A stretch of DNA of 64,000 nucleotides from Buxus sempervirens (taxonomy: Eukaryota > Streptophyta > Magnoliopsida > Buxales > Buxaceae): NCBI GenBank assembly GCA_947561395.2, contig OX387183.1:45192890-45256889 (forward strand), written 5' to 3'. Positions within the stretch are counted from its first letter, which is position 1. Every line of letters begins with the position of its first letter. The position numbers were made by a program, and so were the translations under genes. Shown one piece after another: positions 34,173 through 47,021 of the stretch. The notes beneath the pieces were generated by a model. The model was not told where the DNA came from and ran no database searches. It saw only the letters and a list, made by a program, of their open reading frames with translations.

Positions 34173-34502
34173 TGTAACGCCCCAGACCCATAACCAGCAA
34201 GATATTGTCCACTCTGGACCCACGGGCCCTCACGGATTTGTTTTCAAGGATAACACGAGAAAACTTCCCAGGGGTCACCCATCCTAGCAGTGCTCCCACC
34301 CGAGCACGCTTAACTTTAGGGTTCCCAGGGGATTTAGTCCCGTGTTGCTCCTTAAAAGGCCTCTTGCTTATTTGGGGGTCTCAAGACTACTTATAGCATC
34401 CCCGAGCGTTGTGGGATCCCAACCATATGCACATCCTCACCTGGTAGCTTGCCCAGTGAGATTACCCATTCACCCGCCTACTCAGACAGCCAGGATGTCA
34501 CA
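34173..34502 (-). mobile_element. Cassandra solo LTR, minus orientation
   Basis: A 330-bp copy of the Cassandra LTR on the minus strand (begins TGTGACATCC, ends GGGGCGTTACA), with a perfect atgaa duplication at 34168-34172 and 34503-34507. It contains the 5S-like segment (A-box-like and C-box-like strings in reverse around 34270-34320). One LTR remains and no second is present nearby. Confidence 0.93.
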
Positions 34503-34507
34503 ATGAA

Positions 34508-35156
34508 TCAACTGAACTTTGAAGAAGAAGATTGGGATTGATTTTGGCACTCAATTTAGGTTGAAAATGACTGGTTTTGGCATGAACACAATTGGATTTT
34601 GGCGCTCAAGGTTGAAAACAAACGAATCGAAAGCTTAAAGAAGTTTTCTCACTTACTGGTTTTGGCGCTCTAGATTGAGAACAAACGAATCAAAAGCTTG
34701 AAGAAGAAGGTTTCTCACTTACTGGTTTTGGCACCCATTGTTGAAAATGCAAGCTTGAAGAAGAAGGTATTGCTCGTGTTTAAGAGAAGGGCATCTAGGT
34801 AAACATGAACAAGGGCAAAATGGGTAAGTGAATGTTTAAAAAGGCATTATTGTCCATCCCCACTTGTTTCTAATTGTTTTGAAAAAGTACCACTAAAAGC
34901 CAATTTCGCAACAATAGCTGACTGGATCTGAATTATTCTAATAAAGTATCACTAAAAAACAATTTCCCCAGTGTTAAATGGGAAGAGAACAAAAGTACTA
35001 ATATTAAATCTAGCTCAACCCCTCCTAAAATAAACTTCCCTTAAAAACATGTTATGGGCTCAGGTGGGCTTAAATTATACGCCAATCCAAGCTTATCCTA
35101 AAATTAATTTGCTTCAAGTAAGAAGGCAACGTTGTAACTAAGGCACCCCAACACCC
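34508..35156. other. Spacer with GGTTTTGGCGCTC repeats
   Basis: Between about 34530 and 34770 the phrase TGGTTTTGGCGCTC, or a close form, recurs with GAAAACAAACGAATC and AGCTTGAAGAAG, giving a loose tandem structure of about 70 bp. The rest shows nothing recognisable. Confidence 0.5.
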
Positions 35157-35183
35157 CACCCACCCCCCCCCCCCCCCCCCCCA
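35157..35183. repeat. Poly-C tract
   Basis: A run of C, about 20 long, preceded by CCCACC. A possible assembly or sequencing trouble spot, and possibly a quadruplex on the other strand. Confidence 0.85.
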
Positions 35184-36700
35184 CACGTATTAAGGCAGTG
35201 TTTGGTGCCTTGGATTTTGAAGGAAAAGAAAAGAAACTTGCAAAGGTTTATTTTCCCATGTTTGGTATTATCTAAGAAAGTTAATATTTTAAGAAAAGGA
35301 AAGAAAATTTGACCAAAAATTTTCTTTCCATCGTCCAAAAGTTTTCTCTCTTAAAAACTAGTCATTTTAGAAGAAACAAAAATACGATAGATTTGGGGAG
35401 AAACTTCTCTCGACAAAAACGCGCGAAGAGCCCAACAAGCATCTCTTCCAAATCTTGACCCCAAGAGAGGGAGGCGATTCTATCATTTGAAGCTTCTCTT
35501 CCGACCTTGCTATTCAGAGAGATAAGCATTGTTCAAACGAGATAAGAGAGGCCATAAGCAATCGCAACATCTCCCCCAAATCTCCTAAAACGTACGGCTG
35601 ATTGTTCTCTTCTCCAACCACCGGAAATGTAAGCACTTCTTAATTGCAACATCTCCCCCCTTTAAACCTCCAGCTGATTGTTGTGTTGGTGTTATGTTAT
35701 TTCTTTTTTTCCTTCTCTTTCTTGTTGTCTTTGCTTGGGCTTTGGATAGAAGAAATGAGACGGTGTTGAGAAAAAGTCAAAGAAGATAATAGTAGATTTC
35801 TCATTGTTGAATAACCTATACTTGTGTTTTTGTTCATCTGATTTCTCCCCCAACCACCCTGAAACCTATGACTGATTTTTGCTTGTGTTTTTGTTCATTT
35901 GATTTCTCGTTGTCGAATAACCTAAATCCTAACCAAACCCCAATAGAAACCAAATTATTAAATAAAACCAAATCAAGAAAATGTTACTTAATTTTTCAAA
36001 CAAAGCAACGGCAAAGCCTTAAGAGAGATGCCTCTTCCAAACTAACTCCTGGGATAGAAAATTACAACCTTGTATTAATTTTGGTGCATCTCAGCTAGCT
36101 TATCCAACTATGTATATTTTGCTTTGATTGACATTGTTTTTAGTTTAGTTTCGAGTTTGTTTGTAGTTGCTTTCATTCAGTTTGTTTTTCATTTCAATTC
36201 AGTTTAATTAATGAAATCTAGCTTTAAGAAAATAAAGAAAAAAGAAAGAAACTGAATAAAATCATTTTCTGTTTGTTTGGTTCAATTGTTTGAAAAGAGA
36301 AATTGAATGAAATGAAACAAATTAAAAATTCTTCTTTGTTTGGTTTCTTTCGTTTTCTTTTCTCACTTGTTATACATGTGCCTTGTATTTCACACTACTC
36401 AGTATTTAATGGGATTTTTCTGCATTTGGCAAAGGATATCCATTGGTTGACAAAATGGCTCTATGAGAATTATTTTTATTTTGTAGCGAATCTTTTCATC
36501 ATATCCCAATAGATGTAAGCTATTAAGCCAAACCAAGCAAATAGTATCCTCATTTTTTATTGTTATGCTCTTTCTTTCTATGTTATTTGCCATCTCATTC
36601 ATGTTTTCTGCAACAAAACCTTAGTTAACTTGTATATTTGTGTCCTCTAAATACTACTATATCCGTGTACGTTTGTGTTTCCAACAAAAATTCATAGAAA
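35184..36700. other. No gene seen
   Basis: AT-rich with pyrimidine tracts. GTGTTTGGTGCCTTGG at 35193 and several TTGTTTGGTT phrases resemble ends of small DNA transposons, but no matching inverted end or target duplication was found. Confidence 0.45.
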
Positions 36701-36705
36701 AGGCC

Positions 36706-38440
36706 TGTAAAACCCTGGATTTTCCTAAAGATAAAATAAATAATTAAGGAATAAATTATGGAGGAAATACTAAGAAAAGTAAATAGTAGGAAAATTAAAG
36801 AGAGATATAAAGGTTAAAATAGGAATTTTAAGAGGAAGGGTAATTTGGTCATTTCAATTTGTTAAATTTATGAAAGAAGATAAGACAATTAGTTATTAAG
36901 TCAACAAATTCAACTAGACAAAATCTTGGCTTAGTTGGATGTAAAATAATGAAATTTAGGCTTAAAGGGTTGAAAAAGGGCCTAATGGTAATTATACTAA
37001 TTACGGTCCAAGATATAGGTAATTTGAGCGAATAATAAAAGTCTAAGTTCAATTTAAAATTAGGAATAAAATTAAGCACGAAAATTAATTAGGAGATCCT
37101 TTAAAAGAGAGTTAAATTAGTTAAATTAAGGAGAAGAGTAGAAGAGGGAATGCACTTAGTATATTAGAATAAGCTAAACCTAATTAGAGTTTGTGTATAG
37201 TCTCGTACTTTTCCTATTAAATGATCTGGAACTTTGTTTAAGAACTGTTTAATGGTTATTTTGAATATCTTTTGGTTGGACACCGTGGTTTTGAAAATTA
37301 TTGCTGGACACAACACTTGGGACATGGTTGTGATTATTGGTACAAGGTTTATCACTGAATATTGTATTTTTGAGTTATTCAAGGTTTTGATTGTGAATTG
37401 TGTCTAGTGGGCAATGCTTAGTATGGATCCATAGCTTAGCTAGGAAGTGAAAGGGAATTGGTTGGGAAGTTATTCTTGTTCGGAACTCCCCAGTATGTGG
37501 TCCGTCGTACTAGCAGGTGCGGGCGACGTAGGCAGCAATCTTAGACTGCTGCAGGTGCGGCCTGATCTTAGCTGAGGTTGATTTCAATAAACAGTTTTTA
37601 TTTTGTTATTTAGGTTACCATCCGCATGCTTCAATGAGACATCGACTTTCACGAGCTTTATATTGGTCATGTTGGTAAGTTACTTGTGACTCACATTGGA
37701 GCTATGATTTGGCCGAACTTGAGAATCACTTGTGACTTGCACTTGCACTGGTATTAAACGTGTTTGTTGTGGGTCCATTAATCTTTGATCGGATTGGTAT
37801 GGCCTCCGCGGAAGCATTACCCTTTATGGGATTTTATTTGGACTGTGGATTGTACTCGCCAACCCATGAGTGGGTGGTCCACGTTGATGGTTGACAGAGG
37901 AGATGGTAGTGACTGCAGGTGCAGGTTCCATCTATCATATAAGTTGTGATGTGGTGAACTATGGGGGCAAGAGTATTCTTATTAAGTGGTTTCAGTTCAT
38001 GAGTCCTATTATGTCACACGTGTTTGTTTTGGATTGGTATTTGTTATTGTTATATCATCGTATTATCGTGGTTGGTTTTTATCGTTCACCTCATGACTAT
38101 TATTGTAAAAGTTGTGGACTGTTTTACATCATGCACATTGTTACTTGTTGAGATTTATTCTCACTCCGGTTTCACCCCATTTTTCAGGTACACTTGGCAA
38201 GGACGTCAAATCTTGGGTTAATAGTAGATGGATAGTTTATATAGTTGTAGGTTGTTCATGGAATTGAAATCATTGTGTATCCTGGTTATTGATTAATAAA
38301 GAGAATTTGAATTCAAGTTTCCGCATTTACTCTGATTATAAAGTTAGAAAAAGTTTTAAATTATCCAAATTCTTTAGTTGCTTTGTTTATTTACCATAAC
38401 ACCTCGGGTTTGGGAATGGACCCAGAACCGAGGCGTTACA
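36706..38440 (+). mobile_element. Solo LTR, same family group as 29314-32304
   Basis: It begins TGTAAAACCCTGG and ends GAGGCGTTACA, flanked by a perfect aggcc duplication (36701-36705 and 38441-38445). It is 1735 bp. The 3' part contains TTGTTGAGATTTATTCTCACTCCGG and TTTTTCAGG like the larger copy, and CACCTCGGGTTTGG is shared near both ends. No coding capacity. Confidence 0.85.
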
Positions 38441-38445
38441 AGGCC

Positions 38446-40324
38446 TGAATTTTGGCTAGTGTATGTGGTTACATGGTCCAAGAGATTGATAAATAGTTAA
38501 AACTTCCTATTCCTCTCACCATTTCATTCGGTTCCTGAGTACTTCATTGATAAGTTTCTTGTTTCTTCTTTTGGAGAGATTAGATTCTCTTTTGTGACTT
38601 GGAATTATATTACATCCCTAGAAACCTAGAATTATATGAGAAATCTAAAGTAGAGCTCAAATACACTATTTGAAAGCTAAGGGAGAAAGTGAGTAGTACC
38701 TGAATGTTAATTTCTTGTGGCCATAATTTTTAATCCTTTTATAGGGTTTCTAGGTTGAATTGAATCAGCAACCTGGTGCTATAATAGACTATTAAGTATT
38801 CAGATTGTCTTGATGGGCTAAGGCAGGCTACATCAATTCAACCAAACATGGACTCTCCAAACAGACAGATATACCAATACTAGCTCACCTGTTCCATAGG
38901 CTAGGTTAATAGGTGAGAATGAGATGCATATGTGTTGGAATATTTTTGAGACATCTATATATGGCATTTGATTTGACAAGCATTAATTATCAAGGACCAT
39001 ATTCAAATGACCCCTTTAACCTATTCAGATTCAAACTTCAAACCAAACATCATTTGCCAAAGATAAAGAAAAAGAAAAACAATTACTACTATACTAAACA
39101 AAATCCAATAGTTATTACTAAATGGACTTATGAGGACAAAATTATTCCCCAAATAGCCCATTGTGTCCTTGAAAGGTGGACCATTTTACCAGAATTGGCT
39201 AGGACACTCTGGTTTAGCACAAAAACCCATCTTAATTGTCCCACCAAGTTCCAAAATCTAGTGAAACATACTAGAACCTTTGGTCTTTTGTCTTCTGCAT
39301 TTTACACTCTTATTGATAATGATGCAAGGGAAAGATGTCATCTTCCTATGAAGTGCCTCTGAGATGTATTTGTGGAGCACATGGCCCATATTTTCAAGAA
39401 TCAGTTGTAGTAAAATCTCACAGACAAGCACTTGCAATCATTCGAAAATATTTTAATCAGATCCCATGTGTAAACAGGCCGAAAAATCTAACCCAACCCA
39501 TTAGATGATGTGAAGTCAACTGAATATAAATGACATTTAAGAGAGGAGGTTGGTTTCCATCTTCCAACCACATATTCTCTAATTCATTTCCTTTAACTGT
39601 AGGTCATATGATAAATTTTTTTTTATTTTTTTTCTTTCTTTTGGAAATTGAATGGGGATAAAAAATGAGAAAATCTCAAATATATTTCATATTTAGGGAT
39701 TTAAATAGTACTAAATTATAAAATTGTCAACTAGGGAGTTATTTTGAAACTGTAGAAGCTTCATGTAGAAGGGTACTTAGATACAATAGTAGAAAAGTGC
39801 TCCAAGCACCATCTAGGAATAAAAATTGAGAAGTTATTCACTAGAGGCAGTGTTTAAAAGATCCTGCTAGGCTTATGTCTCAAGGTTTGCATCAAATTGA
39901 TCTCAGCAAAAAATGCCTCAATGTAAGCGTATGGGTATGATGCTTACATCTTCAAGTACATTCATTTCTTGCTATTGCAACCTGCTGCCATCATCGTTGC
40001 TCTCAGCAAAAACATGCCTCAATGTAAGTGTATGGGTATGATGCTTATATCTTCAAGTGCATTCATTCCTTGCTGTTGCAACCTGCTGCCATCACCTTTG
40101 CCAAGTACTACATAGGTAACCCCTTGATCCTTGAATTAATCTTGAAAGAACTTGTATTTTTATTTTGATTTGCTGTTTGGTGGGGGAAGGGAGATATGTG
40201 CTGGAAAAGAGGGCAACTTGGTTCAAAAATTTAGCCCTAGCTGAACCACTTTTAGCTATACATAACATGTCTCTATGCTGGTGAGGTGGGCCACGATACC
40301 TATTTAACCTTGAATGTTCACATT
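38446..40324. other. No gene supported; contains a 100-bp tandem duplication
   Basis: A 149-codon open frame at 38913-39362 has no recognisable domain and no neighbouring exon support. At 39901-40099 a unit of about 100 bp (CTCAGCAAAAA...CTGCTGCCATCA) occurs twice in tandem with about 8 differences. Confidence 0.5.
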
Positions 40325-40329
40325 ATTAG

Positions 40330-43300
40330 TGTAAGCACCCAAATTTTTTTCAAACCAAATAAAAGAGAAAAAAATGTGCTAAAAAACAACAAAATAGCTC
40401 AAGACCCTAAGGGGCAAAAACTTGACCTTTTGATCAAGTGATAGTTGGCCACCTTGCTTTATCTCAATGGATAGAGAATCCCGACACGAGTCCAACGCAA
40501 CTGAGTTTGCTGGAATCGGAGTCCGGCTGAAGGTTCTGTGGGCCGGTCAAACTTAGAGGATGAGCCGAAAGTTGACTTTTTCTCAAACCCCGTACCAAGT
40601 GCTTAGCCCTATGTCATTGGATAGGGGCTCCGATATGAGTCTAACGCAATTGAGTTTGCTCAAATCGGAGTTCGGATGAAGGAGATATGAGCTGTCGAAG
40701 TTTCCGAGCAGCAAAACCGGAAACTGCACACGTGGCACAAGAACTGCCCACACGGTGGCCAACGCAGCAAAATATCTTAGGGACTAAATCTTAAATATCC
40801 AAAATTCATAGGGGGCAATCCGTAGATATCCAAAAGTGTCAAATCGGTCGAATCGGTCGAATCAGTCAAGTCGAAGGGCAAATCCGTAATTTTTTTATTT
40901 GTATCTGGTCAAATATGCCGGATACACATACCCTTGAGTATATCCGGACTCAAATGCCGGATACAAGAAGATTTTCGCGCGAGATTCGCGCCGATCGCCC
41001 GACAAATTCGCGGCGGCATTAATTTTTCAAATAATTATGTTTTGTAGCCGGCATTGAATGCCGGATACAAAGAAGCCTCTGTGTAACCGGTCATGGAGGC
41101 CGGATAAGGAGAAGCCTTAGTGTATCCGGCCTGAGTTGCTGGATACATTAAGTTTGGCTATAAAAGCCAAACAGCAGCTCATTTCCGGGGGTTGGCTTCT
41201 TTTGGCTTTTCTCCAGCTCTCTTCTCCCACTTGCTCACCTCCGAATCCCATCTCTTCCCACTCCCTAAGGCATCTACCACCACCCTGGACCATCTAAAGC
41301 CACTCCAACCCTCCTTTTCTTTCTCCATCTTCACTCACACTCCAACAAGAGGGAGAGGAAAAGCTGCTGTGCTCAAGAAGGAAGATCTCCGGCTGTTGTA
41401 CCACCTCAAGAGGACATCTCCACCTTGCTCAAGGGTTCAAGAACCCCCAGCTATCGCTTCTTACTAAATTTTACTTCATATATATGAGAATGAGGCCTTT
41501 CTAAATATGTTGAGGTGCATGGTTCTTCATTGCTGCTATAAGTCCCTTTGAGTGCCCATATGGTATGTACTTGTTTCCCTTTTCATGTCATGAAGACTTC
41601 CAAAGGTAGGAGGTTCACGTGTGAGTTCTTAGGCACATGAGAGTTCAGTTTTGCACACTTGTAGTGGTCGTAGGGTGCTGTTTTGGCCTTCTTTTTCAAG
41701 TATCACTAGGAGGAGCCTGTTCCTCCCATTTTCAATCCAATGTACCCCCCATGATAAGCCCCCTTCTCTTTCCTTTCTTCAAGTGCTTTCTTTTTTCTTG
41801 TTTTGAGCATGAGACTTGAGCTTAGACTTTGCGGCTTCTTGCCTTCTTTGTGTGTTCTCTTACATGCGTAGTGGCATGCATGCTAGGAACATATGGGCCC
41901 TTGTCCACTTCTATGTTTTTTTTTACATGTTAGATCAGGCCTTCCATGGCATGATAGCTACTGTTTTCATCATTTGAAAGTCAGTCCATATGAGTATGCT
42001 AGATGTGTATGCATGTACTCTCAGGTGTTAAAAGATGTTAATATGCTTGGCTCATAGTGATTGTTCCGTCTAGTAATTGTATGAATGTAAACTAGTTTAC
42101 AGATCTTAGGGCGTATCCTAGGATGTGTGGGAGCGTGAGCACTCTCGTATGTTTTTTAGTAAGATCCATGTATGGTAGTTAGGAGCTTTGATTGCGTGAT
42201 GGAGGGCAGCAATCCCATTGCCCTCCCCTCTCTCCTTTGGCTAGCTAAGAATCCAAGAAAAGAAGCCAAGAGGGGAGATCCCCAAACCTGAACCAATGTG
42301 GGCCCATCCGAGGGCCCACATGACTAGTAGAAGGCCAAAGGAAGCCCCTGGAAACCACCCCAATTGCCAAAATCCGAAAAAAGGCTATCTTGGGGTGATC
42401 CGGCAACTCAGGCCGCATCACCTACAGCCCATGTGTATCCGGCAAATCAGGCCGGATCACCTAGGGATTGTGTGTATCCGGCAACTAAGGCCGGATACAC
42501 GACAGAAATGTCTATTTTTTTTATCTTCTTGATCCTTGGCCGAATTTTGTGATGATCTTCACCAAAACCATTGAACCAACAGGCCCGGAAACCCAACATG
42601 GGACCTGGACCATGGTCCAATTTGGTGCACCTAGTGGGCCTTCCAACGGGGCCCACCAAGCCCGATAAACTCAAAGCATGCAAATGAATAAGTATAAGTA
42701 AAATGAACCATTCGAATCGGGTGGGCCAAACCCAATGCGGCCCACCCGAACCTTGGTATGTGTACTAAGTATGTGAATTGCATGGTTTGGCCGAGACCAA
42801 GGGCTAGGGCCTATCGGGCCCGCCATAGCCCGCTAACCGAACCAAGTTAGGGTGCAAGCCCTAGACTTCAAAGAACTGGGCTTTCGAGCCCAAACCTGGA
42901 TCACGGGCCCCAAGCCCAGTGACCAGCCCATCTTAGCAAATTTAAGCAAATCCAACATACTTTGGCAACCACCATGGGGGCCCGCCTAAGGGCCCACAAA
43001 CCAATGCAAACTCACTTATTGCATGAAAATCACATAAGGCTCCAAACTTGAACAAACTAAATAAAATCAAGTCACCTCACCAAAGCCCACAGGGCCTCCT
43101 AAGCTTAAACAGAGGCCCACATGGGCACATGGGCTCACACAAGCCCGCCAAGGACACCGTGGGCCTTCCAACGGGGCCCACCCCATCAAACTCAGATCAC
43201 CTAAGATAAGCAAAAGATAAAATCAACTAAAGGGACCCACACCACTCAGGTGGTCCTGCCAAGACTTAATTAAATGACATGCTGGAATAGGAACCGGGTG

Positions 43301-43534
43301 AGAACCAAGTAAGGAAGCTGACTCAAACCAGGGAACCCACAGGACCCGTCATCCGGCGGGGTAGACTGGGGTGTCTACAGACTTCCCCAGACCACAACCG
43401 AGAATCGACTTAGAATCTCAAGCCGCAGACCAAAGCCCAAAATAGACAAACTTAGGCACCCAGGTGTCCGCCTGCACCCCATCAGGTGGTGGCGATTCCG
43501 AACTTTCCCGTGCCGCGTTTCCGACGCGTGCACA
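40330..43534 (+). mobile_element. Large solo LTR, Tat/Ogre-related
   Basis: 3205 bp, beginning TGTAAGCACCC and ending GCGTGCACA, with a perfect attag duplication at 40325-40329 and 43535-43539. Palindromes with CCGGATAC arms lie at about 40900-41150 and again at 42397-42503. A TATA box, TATAAAAG, stands at 41159-41166 right after the first cluster. The 3' end (AGGTGTCCGCCTGCACC...GGTGGCGATTCCG) resembles the ends of the solo LTR at 1936-4919. The open frame at 41192-41467 follows the TATA box but has no known domain and is treated as leader sequence. The insertion lies just left of the decayed Harbinger transposase. Confidence 0.87.
40900..41153. repeat. Palindrome cluster upstream of TATA in the large solo LTR
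   Basis: Degenerate CCGGATAC/GTATCCGG palindromes (for example GTATCTGG...CCGGATAC and TATCCGG...CCGGATAC), ending within about 10 bp of the TATAAAAG at 41159. Several arms carry C-to-T type changes, as expected for older sequence. Confidence 0.75.
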
Positions 43535-43867
43535 ATTAGTGTTTTGATATATTTTCTGTCTTCTTGCACACATTTAAATTTTACTTAGGGCATTGATTAT
43601 TTTGGTTACTTCAATGTTCAAATTGGAGCACGAAGACTGTTTCTTGGTGTCAAAGAATTGCATTACTTTTTAATTCGTTCTTGATACCTAAAGCATAAGT
43701 TCTTTTTATATGTGAATGGTATTGAGATAAAATGAACTTTTTTATGCATTCTACTGTATAAATCCAACTCAAGTTAGGTTATGTTGCCAAATTACTATTC
43801 CATCGGATTCAAATTTGTCTAAGAATGTTTTACTCTTATAAAGTTATCTCTTATTTATTATATGTAG

Positions 43868-45249
43868 ATGGACAGTATTCAAGAGTGGGAAAGAGAAAGA
43901 AAGTGGGCTACTGGAAGTGTTGCAGCAAATGTAATGCATGCAAATAGTAGTGCCTCAATATTGTACTACACAAATTATGTAGATAGAGATATCTCAGATT
44001 ACAAATCTGAAGTTAGGACAGAATTAATGGAAAGGCTCACTAACAAAAGTGACAAGTGTTGTCGTCACTCATTACATATGGGAGTAGAAGCCTTTGCTAA
44101 GTTAGTTTGTGTGCTTAGAGAAACAAACCGATTGAGCGATACATGGAATTGGACTGTAGAGAAACAACTTGCAAGGTTTCTTCATATATTGGCTCATAAT
44201 GTGAAGAATAGAGTTATTGGCTTATACTTTCAACGTTCTAGTGAGACAATTGGTCAACAATTTCATCAGGTGTTAAAAGCAATCATATCATTAGAAGAGC
44301 GCTTTATAAAGCAAGCAGATGGATCTGAGACCCCCTGTCGAAATCACAAGCAATGCAAAATTTTGGCCTTATTTCAAGGTATCAAAATATTTTTAAAGGC
44401 ATTCCATAAGATTATGTATAAGTTATTTGCATGGAAGTTACATAATCGGTATAATTTACTACAGGATTGCATAGGAGCTATTGACGGTTCACATTTTCGT
44501 GTCGGAGTGGCAAAAGCAAATGTTCCAAGGTATAGAGGGTAGAAAGAATATCCAACTCAAAATGTTTTGGCAGCTTGCACCTTTGATTTAAAGTTTACAT
44601 ATATAATGGCTGGTTGGGACGGATCTGCTTTTGACTCGAGGATATTGAATAATGCTTTGAGAAGGGAAAATGACTACCTTAGTGTACCCAAAGGTGATAG
44701 CATGTTCTAAATTATTTTGATATGTGCTTCGGTTTCTTAAAATAGATAGTTTTAATTAATATCCTTCTCAATATTTCATTTCTAGGTAAATATTATCTTG
44801 CGGATGCTGGATTTATGCTAAAAAAGGGTTTTCTTGTTCCATTTAGAAGTACTTGATATCATCTTAAAGAAAATTCAGTCCAACAACCTGAGAACAGTCA
44901 AGAAATCTTTAATCATCATCACTCATCATTGAGAAATGCCATCAAAAGGGCATTTGGAGTTTTGAAAAAGAGGTTTCCAATCATTGCTAGTTGAACAGAG
45001 CCCCAATATCCTATTGATACACAAACAGATATTATTTTGGTATCATGCGTCCTCCATAATTATCTTATCTGCATTGATCCATATCCTAGCCTAATTGCTC
45101 GTGCAGACAAAGAATTAGAGGAACAAGAGCTAGTAGTGGAGGAGCCATCACCTATGCCTCCAGCAGATGATTGTAGAGTAGGTGAAACTTTAAGGCATAA
45201 AATTGCCTCAGTAATGTGGAGTGACTATAATGCTAATCGTGGGAGATGA
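43868..45249 (+). pseudogene. PIF/Harbinger transposase, dead copy
   Basis: DDE transposase related to DDE_Tnp_4. The reading frame carries TAG at 44540-44542, TGA at 44854-44856 and TGA at 44992-44994. One GT-AG intron fits at about 44693-44786 (CCCAAAG|GTGATA to TTTCTAG|GTAAAT). The first Asp is kept (GAIDGSHF) and the second (YYLADAGF) too, but the third residue, expected as Glu in IERTFG, is Lys (AIKRAFG). So it is broken by nonsense codons and by loss of the catalytic Glu. The intact neighbour at 48347-49689 shows the same domain order. Confidence 0.9.
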
Positions 45250-46356
45250 AATGATAGTCACTATCTTTTGATCTTTTTTTTTTTTTTACTTTTTTTGTGA
45301 ATGGAGAAGGAATAGGAACATAGTCATGTATAGCTTATAGATACATGAAGATATACACTTGTCAGTTTTTGCTTTGACATGGTGAAACTTTTGTTTTTTT
45401 GTTTTTTTTTTGTTTTTGGTGCTGTATAGGTTGATAAATGACTATACATGTATGTATTAGAGAGAAGCCTATGTTGTATCATGATAATTTTGTCAAATGA
45501 CTGTTGCATATCAATCCAAATGACGATTTTTCTTTTGTCTCTCAAAGTAAATGTGTTCTGCTTTCCAATTGATTGATGATGTGTTCCGGTAGCTAATGGA
45601 CATGACCAATCACAATCGTAGGATGAGTGTCTGTCACTCCCGAGGCATTGTGCAAACTTAGGTCTTAAGACAGCTTTGTTATTTTTTTTTAATTTTGATC
45701 CCTGTTTTGTTCTTTTCTTTTTCAGACTGAAAGTATATACAATATCTAAAGATAATCTTGGAAAATTCTCTCCATTATTTTGGATTGTTTACAAGCTTCT
45801 TTGGTCTTCATTGGGAGATGATAAAGTTTTAGGACTTATTAAGGTTCTTTTTTTTTTTGTGAGTGAGAGAGAAAGAGAAGCCTCTATTTGGACTATATGT
45901 GTGATGTGCCTCTTTGTTTCTACATTGTTTAATAAATAACAAAATTACATGATTAGTGGAATTTATGATTTTGAATGCCCACCCCATGTGGAGACCAAAA
46001 TGGCTGATGTTCCTCGGCTGCCCTAACCAGCACATATTAGAGTTTTGAGTTTCCAATCCCCATACACACCGAAGCTTAGCCATTCATTTCTCCCCTATAT
46101 ACCCACCACGATGATTTAATTTAGTATAATATTTGATGTGGGGTAGGGATCATTTTATTATATTTGATGTGGGGTACCTTGGAAATCAACTTTAAATAGG
46201 AACAACAACTAGGGTTGGAATCCATGTTTAAATTAACATGTGAGAAGATGATCATGGGGATTGGGATTGGAACACTTTATATTCAAGTGAGTGTGAGTGC
46301 GAGTGTGTGTCCGTGTGTCTCCCACCTCAATTGCTCCAAAAACCAGCAAAAGAACC
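45250..46356. other. Remains of the outer Harbinger; no gene seen
   Basis: T-rich sequence between the dead transposase and the younger Harbinger. There is no recognised coding region. Bases 46357-46359, tta, are the left target duplication of the younger element. Confidence 0.5.
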
Positions 46357-46359
46357 TTA

Positions 46360-46383
46360 GGGTCTGTTTGGATCGTGTGAATT
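46360..46383 (+). repeat. Left terminal inverted repeat
   Basis: A 24-base end that matches the right end (52216-52239, reversed) at 22 positions. The two mismatches are T/C differences. Confidence 0.92.
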
Positions 46384-47021
46384 TAAACATCCGTGAGAAT
46401 TTGAACACACATGAATTTGAAATCCAATGAATTTGAATTCATAGGTATTAAAATTTTGGTGTTTGGCTAAGTTATGGAATTTTCTTGAAATTCACACGTG
46501 AATTTCAATTCCATTGTTTGGATGAAAACAAATCCGTAAGAATCTTTATTGTTGATTTTATCAAGATGCATGATATGATGTAAGCACATACAACAATACG
46601 TGGTTCATCGAGCCTACACAGTACAAGATGATCTTGAAAAGGTGTCATCTAGAATAGGCAACAACCAATCCAATATAAGCATTTGGCGCTCTTATGTGGA
46701 ATACCTAATCTACAAATATAGCTATTTCTTTTTTATAGTAAAAAGTATAACAAATTGAAAATTATTATTGCCTCATAAATGGACTAGACAACATAAATTG
46801 AACAAGAACATTTAATCCAAAAAAAAAAAATTTTTTTGAACAAAAATAGCCAATAACTATTAATGTGCCCAACTAATAGTAAATAAAATAAATTCTAACA
46901 GTTGATAGAAAGGTCCTAAAAGTCCAAAGTAAACATATTTTATATCAAGGTCTAAAATAAAAACATTATTAACATTTAGAGAATCAATAATTTAGAAAAA
47001 AAAAATAAACTAAGAATTCTT

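Noticed and set aside
35184-36300. Small DNA transposon suggested by GTGTTTGGTGCC and TTGTTTGGTT phrases
   Set aside because: No matching inverted end or target duplication could be found.
38913-39362. 149-codon plus-strand frame
   Set aside because: No recognisable domain, AT-rich composition, no neighbouring exons or conserved copies in the window.
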